A stretch of DNA of 64,000 nucleotides from CAZWSX01 sp964636985 (GCA_964636985.1 CAZWSX010000017.1:99997-163996), one strand, 5' to 3'. Positions 8,353 to 19,064 are shown, counted from the first letter of the stretch. Translations and numbers: made by a program. The notes: generated by a model not told the origin, from the letters alone.

Positions 8353-9792
8353 ATGTATCCGTGCCAGCGCCTTCGCCCCACTCCCCTCAGCCGCCGCGCG
8401 CTTTTGTCACAAACGCTGGGCGGATTTGGCGCGGTGGCCTTAGCCGGGCTCATGGCTCAAGCCGAGGAAGTGCCCGCACCTGCTACCGAAAAAGTCCTCA
8501 ATCCCTTCGCCCCCAAGCCGACGCACTTTCCCGCCAAGGCCAAGAGCGTCATTTTCATCTACCTCGACGGCGGCCTCTCGCAAGTCGATTCGTTCGATCC
8601 CAAGCCATTGCTTACGGAGCGCAACGGCCAGCCCTTCTCGATGAAGATCGAGCCGACCCAGTTCAACAACAACGGCGCCACCCTCGGCACGCCCTGGAAG
8701 TTCAAGCAGTACGGCGAAAGCGGCACGCCCATCAGCGACCTGTTTCCGAACATCGCTCAGCATGCCGACAGGATGGCCGTGATCCGCTCGATGACCAGCG
8801 AGTTCCCCGAGCACACCAACGCCAACTACTTTTTGCACACCGGCACCGGAATCCAAGGCCGCCCCAGCATGGGTGCCTGGTTCGGTTACGGACTCGGCAG
8901 CGAGTGCGACGACTTGCCGGGCTACATCGTCCTCAACGGCGGCCTGATCCCGCCCGGCGGACTCGATAACTTCGGTAGCGGATTTTTGCCCGCCACGTAT
9001 CAGGCCTCGCTCTTCAACGCCGGCGACCATCCCGTCGCGAACCTCAGCCCGCCCGACGGCGACTTCGCCACCCAAAAAGCGAAGATCGATTTGATGCGCC
9101 AACTCGACGGCGGCTTGCTTGAGCGACTCGGCCCGGTCGACGCCGTTGAATCGGCGATCCTCAACTACGAACTCGCCTTCCGCATGCAAACGGCCGTCCC
9201 GCACCTGACCAACCTGTCCGACGAAACCGACGAAACCAAGCGGATGTACGGCTTCGAAACAACCACTAAAGGCACGGCCACGTTCGCCCGACAATGCTTA
9301 CTCGCGCGCCGACTCGCCGAGCGCGGCGTCCGCTTCATCGAGCTCACCTGTCCGGGCGTCGGCTACGACCGCTGGGACCAGCACAGCCAACTCCGCGAAG
9401 GCCACTACGACAACGCCATGGCGGTCGACCAACCCGTCGGCGCGCTCCTCACCGATCTCGCCCAGCGCGGGCTACTCGATCAAACGCTCGTCGTCTTCAC
9501 CGGCGAGTTCGGCCGCACGCCGTTCGCCCAAGGCAGCGACGGCCGCGACCACAACCCGTTCGCCTTCAGCCTCTGGATGGCCGGCGGCGGCATCAAAGGG
9601 GGCACCGTCTACGGCGCGACCGACGAGTTCGGCTACAAAGCCATCGAAGGCAAACGCGAGATGCACGACCTCCACGCCACGATGCTCCACCTGGCCGGCG
9701 TCGACCACGAACGCCAAACCTTCCGCTTCGGAGGAAGAGACATGCGCCTCACCGACGTGAAGGGGCATGTGATCAAGGAAGTGGTGGCGTAG
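8353..9792 (+). CDS. DUF1501 domain protein, exported
   Basis: 479 residues. The N-terminus has a twin-arginine-like leader (PLSRRALLSQTLGGFGAVAL) ending near residue 36. The body is a sulfatase/alkaline-phosphatase-like fold typical of DUF1501: SVIFIYLDGGLSQVDSFDPK, then FLHTGTGIQGRPSMGAW, VVFTGEFGRTP, and DGRDHNPFAFSLWMAGGGI near the end, finishing with MHDLHATMLHLAGVDH. DUF1501 proteins are very abundant in planctomycetes, usually beside DUF1553/PSCyt genes; here the gene stands alone. Enzymatic activity is not established. Confidence 0.9.
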   Translation: MYPCQRLRPTPLSRRALLSQTLGGFGAVALAGLMAQAEEVPAPATEKVLNPFAPKPTHFPAKAKSVIFIYLDGGLSQVDSFDPKPLLTERNGQPFSMKIEPTQFNNNGATLGTPWKFKQYGESGTPISDLFPNIAQHADRMAVIRSMTSEFPEHTNANYFLHTGTGIQGRPSMGAWFGYGLGSECDDLPGYIVLNGGLIPPGGLDNFGSGFLPATYQASLFNAGDHPVANLSPPDGDFATQKAKIDLMRQLDGGLLERLGPVDAVESAILNYELAFRMQTAVPHLTNLSDETDETKRMYGFETTTKGTATFARQCLLARRLAERGVRFIELTCPGVGYDRWDQHSQLREGHYDNAMAVDQPVGALLTDLAQRGLLDQTLVVFTGEFGRTPFAQGSDGRDHNPFAFSLWMAGGGIKGGTVYGATDEFGYKAIEGKREMHDLHATMLHLAGVDHERQTFRFGGRDMRLTDVKGHVIKEVVA

Positions 9793-9819
9793 GGTCTCAC
9801 GGTACAGGAACACATCTTT

Positions 9820-12800
9820 CTACTTCGCGTTCCACTTTCTTCGAAGATCCACCACTCGCGAGTCCGTCGCTAGTGAGCTATCGCTCTCAACAATCGTCTC
9901 AATAGCTTCACCAGTTCCGTACGGCCAGCTTTGAACATTTTCTGGCAGGACAGCGCACAAGACTCGAAGGAATTGCTCCGGATAGGCCTTGACCACGTCT
10001 CTCACCTCGCTGCCCCAAAGGCGAATGTGCGATTCCGCTTGCCGATCAAGTGTCGTTAAATGCTGTGGGATTACATCCATTAACGCAGCAAAACTGTCGC
10101 GATGTGAGAGCAGGACATCGCATAAACGCGCTGTCATCTTCGAGTTCTTCAGAGACTTTTGGTGGGGCCAGACGTGATGGAAGAAATCGCGAGCTTTCGC
10201 CAATAGTTCGGCGTGATCGTCTGCTTCCGCGCGGCTGAGCAAACGTTCAAACTGCCAAAGAACATGAGACCGAAACTCATCCCCCCCCTGCAAAATAGCA
10301 TCACGAAATTCGACATCCGTGATCCAGGGGCCAATATTCTCTTCGTCAACGATGATCCATCCTTGAACAGCTAGGTAGGCCAAGGACTGCGTTTGTCCTT
10401 CCCGATGAAGGCTTCTCTCTTTAATGACGTTCAACAAACTGGGCTTGATCCGCCGGTACAATTCAGCGTTTACCTGTGGATTCCAGAGAAATCCGGCCCA
10501 AAGGGCGTCGTGATCATCGACGACGTCCGCATCAAGAATTGAGAGGAGATGGCGATCTGTCCAATTCCGATCTACTCGATAGAGCCAACCCAGGTGATGC
10601 GAAGTCAACGCAATGGCATGCCTGCGTTGATCGCCTGAAAGCGTGAGATATTTCTCTACCGTCTGCAACCATCGCTTCGATGATGCTGCGTGCGACGAAT
10701 CAATCGGTACATCATCGAGTATCGCCCGAACGATATGACCGACCGGTGAATTGATTGCTGCTGTGAACCAGTCATCTCTCCGAGTTGTTTCCCGCTCCAC
10801 CAACGCATTGCTTCCTGGCTCACGTTGCAAGACATCAAAGAATCGTTCGATGATTGCTTCGAAGACAGCAGGAAAGAATTTCGAAAGTGATTTGCTGACT
10901 TTCTGAAGCCACGATGTCGCCGCACCTAGCAGCTTTAACAGTGTTTCATCGGGCAACTTGTTCAGGCGTCGCGCCACAATTGCGGAGAAGGATGGCGAAT
11001 CCTCTGATCGTGCGGACGAGTCAAGGAATTTTTTCCAACCCCACAGAACGACGTCGATTTGCTCAGATGCGTGCACTAAGGCAAGGTAGGCCCGTTTTGG
11101 GCGTGTAATACAAAGGCCACCAAACGGATCGTGTTCCTTTAGATAGTTTGTTTCCGAACGACCAGAGAGTTCCAGGGCCTTGGAAACAAGAGACTCTATT
11201 GGTTCGCTCATCAGCAAGCTGTACTCTGTGTCTGTCGCGACAAATCCCGATTGCATCTCCATGGAATCGGCTGCATGCACCGCGTACTCTGACCTCCAAT
11301 TGGGGGCGTCCGTTCGAAGCGTCGCTATCGCGGTAACAACATCAAACGAGAAGACGCATCCGCCATCGCTCAGCCATTGCAGGCGCTGCAATAACTTAAA
11401 AGCGCGCCTTTCTCGGTGAGATGCGCGTTTTTCCCCCTTCCATCGCTTGGGGCCCCGCCGCAAACGGTTCTCGATTCGTCGTCTATCGCTCCTCGATATT
11501 TCATTCCATCGACTCTTTAACGAAAGAAGGATGTCGCGCTGGTGATGGCTTCCCCAAAACACTTCGTCAGACAACTCTCGTACCACGGCTGCAAAAGTGC
11601 GTGGCGATGCTACCTCGCGCTTGCCCGAGGCCCAACAACGTAGCCGGGAGAATACAGGGTCATCGTTCGAAGGCCATGCTTCGAATTCTTCTTTCGCACG
11701 TTTCAAATCCCGATCCACTAATCGCTCAAATAGGCCGGCGAACCTGATCACGCATCCGGAAAGTCCTCGTGTTCGCTGAAAGTCGCTGATATCGGGGCGA
11801 GTATCTCTCACGATGGGGCAAATGCGTAACTCATGTTCAGCGCCCACTTCGTTGCAAAGGTGAACTGCTTCCTGAATATTGTTTCGGAGTCCGAAGATCA
11901 CTTGAGGCAACCATTCGTCCGGAATGTCCGCATCATGCGATGGCACGGGACACTCAACTTCAATTCGTACCACTTCGCCCAGGCGAGTAAACTCGTCCAC
12001 TTTCGGCGGTGTTGGCCGAGGCAGAAACGCTGGCGTAACCTGCAAATGCGGCTTGAAGAGCGTAATGAATCGTCGCCGAATCCTGGAAGACCATCCATCT
12101 CGAGTGATCTCGTTCTTCAGGTCGTACCATTCATATCTTGGGTCTGTGATGGACGTGTTCCAGGCCTCAAGAACGTATGTCCAAGCCTCCTTTAGGATAC
12201 AGTCAACTATTGGACCGAGCCGCGTAACCTCTGATTCGATGCACTGCCGGTAATGGGGGTGAATGGACTTTTGCCGTGCAGCCCACCATACAGCTGCCGG
12301 TTGGGTCGAGACCCTCGCGATCCAGGTTCCCAGGCTGTAGAGCCGGCCCGGAAGTGGCGGAAGATGGGATGAACAATGCCCTCGGACAGTCGCGAGATTG
12401 CCCGGCGATAACTCCTGCTGGTCGGCATCATTGACTTTGAACGCATCCCAGGCCTCATCTAGAATTTCTTGCGAGCCCGAAGAAAATGTTTCATCACTTC
12501 GCTGGGGAATCACATCAAAGTCCAAGCCGTACAGGGCAAATGGGTCACGGATTGGGCTTTCCATGCTCGTCCGATCCGTCCGTCCGGGGCGCTCGTATCG
12601 GCACAAAGGATCGAATACGCACAGCCACTCCGCTGGTGGCTTAGCTTTCGTGAACGCAATTGCTCCCTCTCGTGTCGACACGATATGCGCCACCTGCCCT
12701 CGCTCATGGGGTAATAGTTGTTCTGGCCCCTCCATTGCGCGATCTAGCACCGATTGCTGCCACTTAGACGCATCGTCTGCTCGATCTGCCCAGCGTTCTA

Positions 12801-13656
12801 ACGTGTCCCACAGGGCGCCGTGTCCACCAGCGATGGGTGTGTATGGGATCGCAATGACTCCCTTTTGTTCCCAACGTGTAACTAGTTGAGAAGATCCATC
12901 GGACTGAAATGCGTAGATTGGATTTCTAGAACCAGCAGTACGCCTTAGTCCTTCGAGCAAGTATTGAACAGGCGGATCGTCGGCCGAATACCCGACGAAG
13001 ACAACCACAAAACCCCGAACGATCTCTCGCAAGAACTCCGTTGCCCATCCTTCAGCCAGGTAAGCGTGGCCAAAATCTGATAACGAGAGTATGAAACCAT
13101 CTTCATCCGACCCACCATATTGGGCGTCGACTCGCCCGTGTAAGTACACAATCCCGTTCAAGTCGTCGTGCCGTGAAATGCGCGGGAGTCGCGGCGACTG
13201 AAAAGTGCATAGCGGATTTGCGTCGCTCTCGAAAAGACGATCGAAGTTGGTCGTGACGAGTTGCGTTTTTCCATCAGGCGTCTTCGCAAGTCGAAGAAGA
13301 ATGTCGTGCGCGGAGCGATCGACGTCCGATGGTGGCTTTAGGCATCCGGCAACGGCCGCTTGGATATCCTTCGGCGTAAACTCTAGCTCCAAGAGGGAGA
13401 ACACTTTGTCAGCCGAAACAAGCCCCGGGATGTCAAATCCATTCCCGACTTCCTTGGCCACTTTAAGAAATCTGCAAGCGTCACTGTCATGAGGCGAACC
13501 CAATCTTCGAATAACGTCCTCTGCCAAACCAAAGAAATCCGGGAGCTTGGCCCTCGCTCGTGAAACGCCTGCACCACAGAAAAAAACAACACGCCCTTCG
13601 TCTCTCGCCTGGAGGAGCGAATCTGGAATTGAAGGGCCGTTCGATACAAATCGCAT
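9820..13656 (-). CDS. Large SIR2-domain protein (probable NAD-cleaving anti-phage effector)
   Basis: 1278 residues. ATG 13656 is chosen because GGGAGGAA stands six bases upstream; the frame runs back to 13701 without such a site. Residues about 20-240 are a SIR2_2-type domain: nucleotide loop CGAGVS (about 27-32), VTTNFD with the catalytic-type Asn137, YLHG with His173, and VVVFVGYSADD. The remaining 1000 residues are mostly helical, as in defence-associated sirtuins, and may include the DUF4020 domain known from SIR2 proteins; this part is a guess. Known relatives deplete NAD on phage sensing. The gene is AT-richer than its neighbours (30/60 and 27/60 G/C in samples at 10081 and 10861), suggesting transfer. 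It stands alone, with its own promoter. Confidence 0.85.
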   Translation of the reverse strand: MRFVSNGPSIPDSLLQARDEGRVVFFCGAGVSRARAKLPDFFGLAEDVIRRLGSPHDSDACRFLKVAKEVGNGFDIPGLVSADKVFSLLELEFTPKDIQAAVAGCLKPPSDVDRSAHDILLRLAKTPDGKTQLVTTNFDRLFESDANPLCTFQSPRLPRISRHDDLNGIVYLHGRVDAQYGGSDEDGFILSLSDFGHAYLAEGWATEFLREIVRGFVVVFVGYSADDPPVQYLLEGLRRTAGSRNPIYAFQSDGSSQLVTRWEQKGVIAIPYTPIAGGHGALWDTLERWADRADDASKWQQSVLDRAMEGPEQLLPHERGQVAHIVSTREGAIAFTKAKPPAEWLCVFDPLCRYERPGRTDRTSMESPIRDPFALYGLDFDVIPQRSDETFSSGSQEILDEAWDAFKVNDADQQELSPGNLATVRGHCSSHLPPLPGRLYSLGTWIARVSTQPAAVWWAARQKSIHPHYRQCIESEVTRLGPIVDCILKEAWTYVLEAWNTSITDPRYEWYDLKNEITRDGWSSRIRRRFITLFKPHLQVTPAFLPRPTPPKVDEFTRLGEVVRIEVECPVPSHDADIPDEWLPQVIFGLRNNIQEAVHLCNEVGAEHELRICPIVRDTRPDISDFQRTRGLSGCVIRFAGLFERLVDRDLKRAKEEFEAWPSNDDPVFSRLRCWASGKREVASPRTFAAVVRELSDEVFWGSHHQRDILLSLKSRWNEISRSDRRRIENRLRRGPKRWKGEKRASHRERRAFKLLQRLQWLSDGGCVFSFDVVTAIATLRTDAPNWRSEYAVHAADSMEMQSGFVATDTEYSLLMSEPIESLVSKALELSGRSETNYLKEHDPFGGLCITRPKRAYLALVHASEQIDVVLWGWKKFLDSSARSEDSPSFSAIVARRLNKLPDETLLKLLGAATSWLQKVSKSLSKFFPAVFEAIIERFFDVLQREPGSNALVERETTRRDDWFTAAINSPVGHIVRAILDDVPIDSSHAASSKRWLQTVEKYLTLSGDQRRHAIALTSHHLGWLYRVDRNWTDRHLLSILDADVVDDHDALWAGFLWNPQVNAELYRRIKPSLLNVIKERSLHREGQTQSLAYLAVQGWIIVDEENIGPWITDVEFRDAILQGGDEFRSHVLWQFERLLSRAEADDHAELLAKARDFFHHVWPHQKSLKNSKMTARLCDVLLSHRDSFAALMDVIPQHLTTLDRQAESHIRLWGSEVRDVVKAYPEQFLRVLCAVLPENVQSWPYGTGEAIETIVESDSSLATDSRVVDLRRKWNAK

Positions 13657-13758
13657 AGATTCCTCCCTGCACTCACGAAAACCATCCTTTTGCATCCCCA
13701 CCGATTCGAAAGATGGAGGAGAATTGGCTTACCTCGTGACACACACGACGCCAATAGT

Positions 13759-13787
13759 GTATTATTGACACGAAGTAGCGAAGTCAA
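13759..13787 (-). promoter_or_regulatory. Putative sigma70-type promoter of the SIR2 gene
   Basis: On the minus strand TTGACT (13787-13782) and TAATAC (13764-13759) are 17 bases apart, about 100 bases before the SIR2 start. The -35 is overlapped by a TTGAC...GTCAA inverted repeat that could be an operator. The -10 matches the consensus poorly, so the call is tentative. Confidence 0.4.
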
Positions 13788-13841
13788 GTTCACAAATTTC
13801 TGAACAAGCTAAATTGTGGCCGCTAAGACGGGAGTGGCCGT

Positions 13842-13991
13842 TTAGAATTCCGCGCGCTTAAGCAACCGTAAAACAGCATCTTGAGAAACCGAGTCCGAAA
13901 GAAAGAGCAACCCCACCACAACCAACAGCGCCACTAGCACGCGATCGAGCGTGATGGCGTACCATGCTCTTCTTGCTTGGGTGCCACTCAT
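13842..13991 (-). pseudogene. Truncated start of an LRR-family gene (remnant A)
   Basis: A 49-codon frame encoding WYAITLDRVLVALLVVVG and LLFLSDS, clearly the N-terminal membrane helix of the LRR protein starting at 18342 (FAITLDRVLVGLLLVEG, LLFLSDQ), then unrelated residues and a stop. The DNA similarity continues upstream of its ATG: the leader at 13992-14066 matches the leader at 18343-18410 (for example CTCTGTGGCAA), so the copy includes the 5' region. It lies 93 bases after the LRR/HEAT gene, same strand. Confidence 0.75.
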
Positions 13992-14084
13992 TTCAGCACG
14001 TCCGGCCCCTTCATCGATAGATGGAGACACCTCCTCTGCGATCTCTGACCCTCTGTGGCAAACCACCCAAGCCCGTGCGGCGCG

Positions 14085-16613
14085 CTACTCAAATCGCTTC
14101 AAATACTCCGCGCCGTACTTGCCGAACCAGGCCTTGAGCACTTTGAGGTCTTTGCAGCTTTTCAACATCTCGCTCCCGGGCGCTTTCTCGGCGACCAGCA
14201 TCTGGCTTAGCCTCGACGATACAACTTCTTCTTCCCACCAGTGCGTGGCCTGCTGGTAACCAAGCGCCATCTTGAGGCCAAATTTCCCTTTGCTTCGGAC
14301 CACAACTTCGACCGCGCCCAGTTGCAGTTCCTGGTTATTCTCTTTGGTCGCAAAAAACTCCGGCTTCAATCGCGCGCCGTCGCCGAACAATGCCAGGGCA
14401 ACCTCAATCATCGACGTCGAAGGCTGTGCCGACTCAAGGATTGGCTTGGCCGCTTCGTGGTGCAGATACCCCAGCGCCAGGGCCGCGACGTCTCGATCGG
14501 GGCACCCCTTGGCCACCTCTTCAAAGGCTTCGGGGACATCGACCGTCTCCGCTTCGGGAACCTCGGGCAACGCCTTGATCGCAAGCGCTTCACCGCGCAG
14601 CACGCACAACAAATCCTCGGCCGAAGCCGTATGCTTGAGTCGCCCGGCGACGAGCATCGCTTGCCGCCGCACTTGCGGTTCGGGATCGTGCAGGCCGGCT
14701 GCCAGTCGCTCACTCAACGCGTCCTCGGTAAAATCGCCTCGCCACGCGCTTAGATGATCGAGAGCCCGCATCCGCCACGTGTAATACCGCGCTTCCTGTT
14801 CGACCTGGACGACAATCTGGTGCAGCTCCGCGATGTTGTCCGGCTTCCAATCCTCCAGTGGCGATCGATTCGATTGCCAAAAACGGGCCGCTCCGCGCCG
14901 CATCTGACGATCGTCTCCTCTGAGCGCCGATTCCGCAGCCGCCGACAGATCCTTGGTCGCGTACTCGCCCAAGGCTTCCTCGGCAAACTGATCGATCGAG
15001 TCGAGCGGCGACCAGCCGTTGTTGTCGGCCCCCAGGATGCGAAACAAAACCTCCGCTTGCTTCTCCTTCTCCGGATGAATGCGTTTGAGTTCTTTCCTGA
15101 ACTTGTCCGCACCTTCGCGGAATGCCACGGCTAATTCAGGCGACATTCCCGCCGCCGCTTGTTCGAACTTGCGAACCTGGGCTGTTCGCTCCTTGTTCAT
15201 CGCTTCGAGTTCTTCCAAAGGGCCTTTCACGTTGTGCTTGGCTAGCCAGTCGACGACAAAGTCGCCCGACTTTTGCGAGAGCGCCGCGTCGGCCGGCCAC
15301 CCTCCGGGCCAGCGAAACGAACGTCCGTGATGGAAGCCCAGCGTCGCGACCAGTTTGTCCCCCTCGTAGAACTCCAAGCTCGGATTGCCGCAGCACATGC
15401 AATGAAAGCCGCTCATCTGCTCCTCGAGTTCAATCCCTGTCAGGAGCTCTTGAATCTGCGCGACGTCTTTGGTTTCGAACTGCGTCTCTTCGGAATCCTT
15501 GTCGCGATGGCACGTTCCACCCGTTCGAATCCGCATCCGCGTAATTGGTTTGAGCGCCTCGTCGAGTGCTTCACGCCAACGAAACGAGACCTTGCACTTG
15601 GGATTGTCGCGTTTGAACGCGGCGACCGCGGCGTCATCTAACGGTGCCGAGAAGATCACCAATTGCTCGGCACCGGGCAACTGTTTCGGCAGTTTGCGAA
15701 TCGGCGACATATTCGCCGAAATCGTCCGCAATGTTGCCAGGCCATTGGCCGGCGCAAGATCCTCGACAGGCGTCGAATTGATATTGAGGACAACCAAATC
15801 GCGCATCCCGCTCACAAACGAGATGTCTTTAATATTCTTGCAATGACTCAAATTCAACACTTTGAGTTTTGTCAATGATGCCAGGGCCTTTGTATTCGAA
15901 AGTTCGTTGCCCGAGAGGTCGAGCGTCTCAAGTTCCTTGGCCTGCGCAAGAACCGAACAATCGAACTTCCCCAACACCGTTTCGACGGCAAGAGTTTTCA
16001 GTCGCTTGAGCTTGCGCAGTTCCTCGAACGACTTGATGCCCTCGCTGGAATTCGAGTCGATCCGCAATATCACCAGATCGGCAGGCAGTGGAGGCAGCGC
16101 ATGCGCGGCGCCCTGCTGCGCCCCTTCGCCGATCGTGACGCACGTCCGCGCTGGATCGACCAGTTTCAGCTTCTCGCCAATCGCAGGCGACCAGTGATCG
16201 ATGTGCAGCCCCCACAGCCCGCGGATCTCGTTGCGACTGAGCGTCGACAAGGGATCGACGAGCTTGTCCTGCTCCTCTTCGTAGATGGTATCGACCTTCG
16301 CGGCAACGACTCGCGATTCCCCTTCGACTGTCGCCTTGAGCAGGCCGGTCTTTCGGTCCAGACCGGTGAAGTCGATTTTTCGTTCGCTACCTAAAGCCAA
16401 ATGGAAATCGAAGTCAAACAGAAACTTAGCGCCGTTGCCTTCACCGAAGATGTATTGAAGCGACGGCTGGAAAGGCTTTCCATTTCTTGTCGCTTCGAGC
16501 TTGGGAGGCTCCGGCAATTGGCCGCACAAGATCGCCGAGTCCAGCGACAACAGCGTGAATGCGAGAACGAATCCGATTGCTTTGCAGGTTACAATGCGCC
16601 AGCAAGAAATCAT
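14085..16613 (-). CDS. Exported protein with LRR-like and HEAT-like regions
   Basis: 842 residues. An N-terminal hydrophobic segment (about 10-30) suggests export. Residues about 185-340 form irregular LRRs (LRKLKRLKTLAVETV, LDLSGNELSNTKALASLTKL). A middle part has a CHRDKD and GFHCMCCGNPSLEF cluster of Cys/His, then a helical stretch; residues about 620-800 look like HEAT-type helical repeats (DPEPQVRRQAMLVAGRLKH). The start overlaps the stop of the upstream remnant by ATGA, so translation may be coupled to the array above. The Cys/His motif could bind metal. Function unknown; the layout suggests a binding scaffold. Confidence 0.8.
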   Translation of the reverse strand: MISCWRIVTCKAIGFVLAFTLLSLDSAILCGQLPEPPKLEATRNGKPFQPSLQYIFGEGNGAKFLFDFDFHLALGSERKIDFTGLDRKTGLLKATVEGESRVVAAKVDTIYEEEQDKLVDPLSTLSRNEIRGLWGLHIDHWSPAIGEKLKLVDPARTCVTIGEGAQQGAAHALPPLPADLVILRIDSNSSEGIKSFEELRKLKRLKTLAVETVLGKFDCSVLAQAKELETLDLSGNELSNTKALASLTKLKVLNLSHCKNIKDISFVSGMRDLVVLNINSTPVEDLAPANGLATLRTISANMSPIRKLPKQLPGAEQLVIFSAPLDDAAVAAFKRDNPKCKVSFRWREALDEALKPITRMRIRTGGTCHRDKDSEETQFETKDVAQIQELLTGIELEEQMSGFHCMCCGNPSLEFYEGDKLVATLGFHHGRSFRWPGGWPADAALSQKSGDFVVDWLAKHNVKGPLEELEAMNKERTAQVRKFEQAAAGMSPELAVAFREGADKFRKELKRIHPEKEKQAEVLFRILGADNNGWSPLDSIDQFAEEALGEYATKDLSAAAESALRGDDRQMRRGAARFWQSNRSPLEDWKPDNIAELHQIVVQVEQEARYYTWRMRALDHLSAWRGDFTEDALSERLAAGLHDPEPQVRRQAMLVAGRLKHTASAEDLLCVLRGEALAIKALPEVPEAETVDVPEAFEEVAKGCPDRDVAALALGYLHHEAAKPILESAQPSTSMIEVALALFGDGARLKPEFFATKENNQELQLGAVEVVVRSKGKFGLKMALGYQQATHWWEEEVVSSRLSQMLVAEKAPGSEMLKSCKDLKVLKAWFGKYGAEYLKRFE

Positions 16614-16816
16614 TGCAAGTCACCCTTTGGACGGCAGAGAAGAGAAGGGAGAGGTCCGTGCCATTCCGGGGATTCTAACCTCCCCACATGGTCAGTGCAC
16701 GCGAACCAATCGTACTGATCGGAAAGAAAGAGCAGCCCCTCAACGAGCAATAGCCCGACCAGCACACGGTCGAGCGTGACGGCGTACCACTTTGGAATGT
16801 TTGAAGCGTCGTTCAT
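16610..16816 (-). pseudogene. Truncated start of an LRR-family gene (remnant B), possibly still translated
   Basis: 68 codons. Residues 9-40 (WYAVTLDRVLVGLLLVEG, then LLFLSDQYDWFA) are nearly identical to the start of the LRR gene at 18342, at DNA level too (about 85 bases around 16705-16795 against 18230-18320); after this the frame runs into unrelated sequence and stops. It overlaps the gene above by ATGA (16813-16816) and the gene below by ATGA (16610-16613), so it could be expressed as a one-helix membrane peptide. The last residues of the upstream LRR protein (AGRVE) derive from the copied leader. Confidence 0.75.
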
Positions 16817-18342
16817 TCCACACGCCCCGCCGGACTCCATTCCTGGTAGACCATGGGAGGCCTCCACGGCAGCAGATTGATCGTGCACTTGGGAAGCGCG
16901 TTCCGTAAACGTTTCATGTCCACGGGGGCCGTCTGGCTTGTGCGAATCGTGAGCGACTTGAGCTTTTTCAGCGCATGAAGATCGGATGCCATCTCGCCGT
17001 CGAATCGACTGACGCAGAGCCTTACTTCCTCGAGACGCTCGAACTCGCCGAGGATTTTGGTAAATTCGCGATCCGGTTTTTGCGCCCACACGTTCAGGAC
17101 TTTGAGACCAGTTAACGGCTTTAAGTGCAACAACCCTTCGCTCGTGGTGTACGAGCCGGAAAGATCCAGCGACTCCAATTGCACTACCCGGCCGACATGT
17201 GCCAGTCCAATATCGCCAATGTCGGTATCGCTGAGCCCGAGGTGCCTGAGGTTGGGAAAGTCCGGCAGAGATTCCAGGTAGTCGCCGTTGATCTGATTCC
17301 CGGAAATGTCGAGCCACTCCAGCTTGGGCAACGCCTTCAAATGCCCAAGCCCGCTGCCCTGGATATTGGCGTGCGTCAACTCAAGCATGCGAAGTTCGCC
17401 AAGCCCTTGCAAATGCGCCAAGCCACCGTCGGTAACCCGCGTTTCGTTCAAAGTCAGGATGTGGAGACCCACAAGACCTGACAAGTGCTCTAGCCCGGCA
17501 TCGGTAACGTCTAGCGCCGGCTCGTGTCGCTGCGACTCGCTCCGCAGTTTCAAGGCGCGCACTTGCAACTGCCGCAAACGCGGCAGCTTGCCGAAGCTGG
17601 CGAACGCCAAGTCGCTGACCTCATCGCTCCACACTTCCAATCCTTCCAGCGTATTGGGGAATCGGAGAGAAGCCACCTCCTTCGACGACAAGTCGTTGCC
17701 GTACAGCGAAAGGAATTTCAGACCCGCTATCGACTCGATTCGGCCCAACCCCTCCATCGAGAATTGAGGAGATGGCACCAATGCCTTTGGGTCGTAGTGC
17801 CCCCAACCGTCGATTTGAAGACGTTCGAGATCGGAGAGCCGGGCGATTTGCAAAAGACCGTTGTCGTCGATCGCAGTCGCTTCCGTCACAACCACGAAGA
17901 AATCGCTCCCCAGAAGCCGAGTGAGCCAGTTGGGAATAGCGTCGGTTCGGGATGATTTCCCTACGTTACCACCCTTCGCCTTCAAGATACCCTTGCGTAT
18001 TTCCGCTAGCCATCGAGCCTGCTCGATGGCGCTACCCAGCCATCCGCACACCAGTCCGGCAACCAACACCAGTAGAAGCCCCGATCGCAACCCGAACTGA
18101 AAGGGCCTACCCCGCGTCCATCGTGCGACCACCCAACTCGCCATCGCCCACAGCGCAGTCAGCAGCAATACCCCGCCAACAACAGCCACGGCAATCAACA
18201 CCGTCCAACCTTTGCGCCGATTGATCGCAAACCAATCGTACTGATCGGAAAGAAACAAGAGCCCTTCAACAAGCAATAGCCCGACAAGCACGCGGTCGAG
18301 CGTGATGGCAAATCGCTTCGTTGCCGCCGTGGTATCGCTCAT
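16813..18342 (-). CDS. Leucine-rich-repeat membrane protein (array founder type)
   Basis: 509 residues from ATG 18342; ATG 18381 is 13 codons upstream but falls in the leader conserved with remnant A. Helices at about 10-30 (LDRVLVGLLLVEGLLFL), 42-65 and 78-97, the last preceded by RPFQFGLRSGLL. A linker with NWLTRLLGSDFFVVV follows, then LRRs from about 155 to 500, several of the T.VTD.GL.HL type. Paralogue of the gene at 2231-3763. First gene of a minus-strand run in which each member overlaps the next by ATGA. Confidence 0.85.
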   Translation of the reverse strand: MSDTTAATKRFAITLDRVLVGLLLVEGLLFLSDQYDWFAINRRKGWTVLIAVAVVGGVLLLTALWAMASWVVARWTRGRPFQFGLRSGLLLVLVAGLVCGWLGSAIEQARWLAEIRKGILKAKGGNVGKSSRTDAIPNWLTRLLGSDFFVVVTEATAIDDNGLLQIARLSDLERLQIDGWGHYDPKALVPSPQFSMEGLGRIESIAGLKFLSLYGNDLSSKEVASLRFPNTLEGLEVWSDEVSDLAFASFGKLPRLRQLQVRALKLRSESQRHEPALDVTDAGLEHLSGLVGLHILTLNETRVTDGGLAHLQGLGELRMLELTHANIQGSGLGHLKALPKLEWLDISGNQINGDYLESLPDFPNLRHLGLSDTDIGDIGLAHVGRVVQLESLDLSGSYTTSEGLLHLKPLTGLKVLNVWAQKPDREFTKILGEFERLEEVRLCVSRFDGEMASDLHALKKLKSLTIRTSQTAPVDMKRLRNALPKCTINLLPWRPPMVYQEWSPAGRVE

Positions 18343-18537
18343 GCCCGCACGCCCCGCGTCGTTATAGATAGATCGAGACATCCTCTCTGCGAACTCGGTG
18401 CCCTCTGTGGCAATTCATGGCATTTGCGATCCCACCCAAGCCAAGCACCAAACCAGCCACACCCCTTAGATTAACTTTTCTCAAGGTCGCTCGGCTATTC
18501 CTCGCGGGCACGCGATTTGCCATTTCGAGGAGGCGCA

Positions 18538-18960
<423 letters not shown>

Positions 18961-19064
18961 CGCTGCTCGAACAAATCCCTCGCGGCACTCTATGGGAACG
19001 GCCGGCTCGAAAGTATTCTGTCTGTCGTGGACCAGCGATTCCTCGACATTCAGAAGGCACTCTG

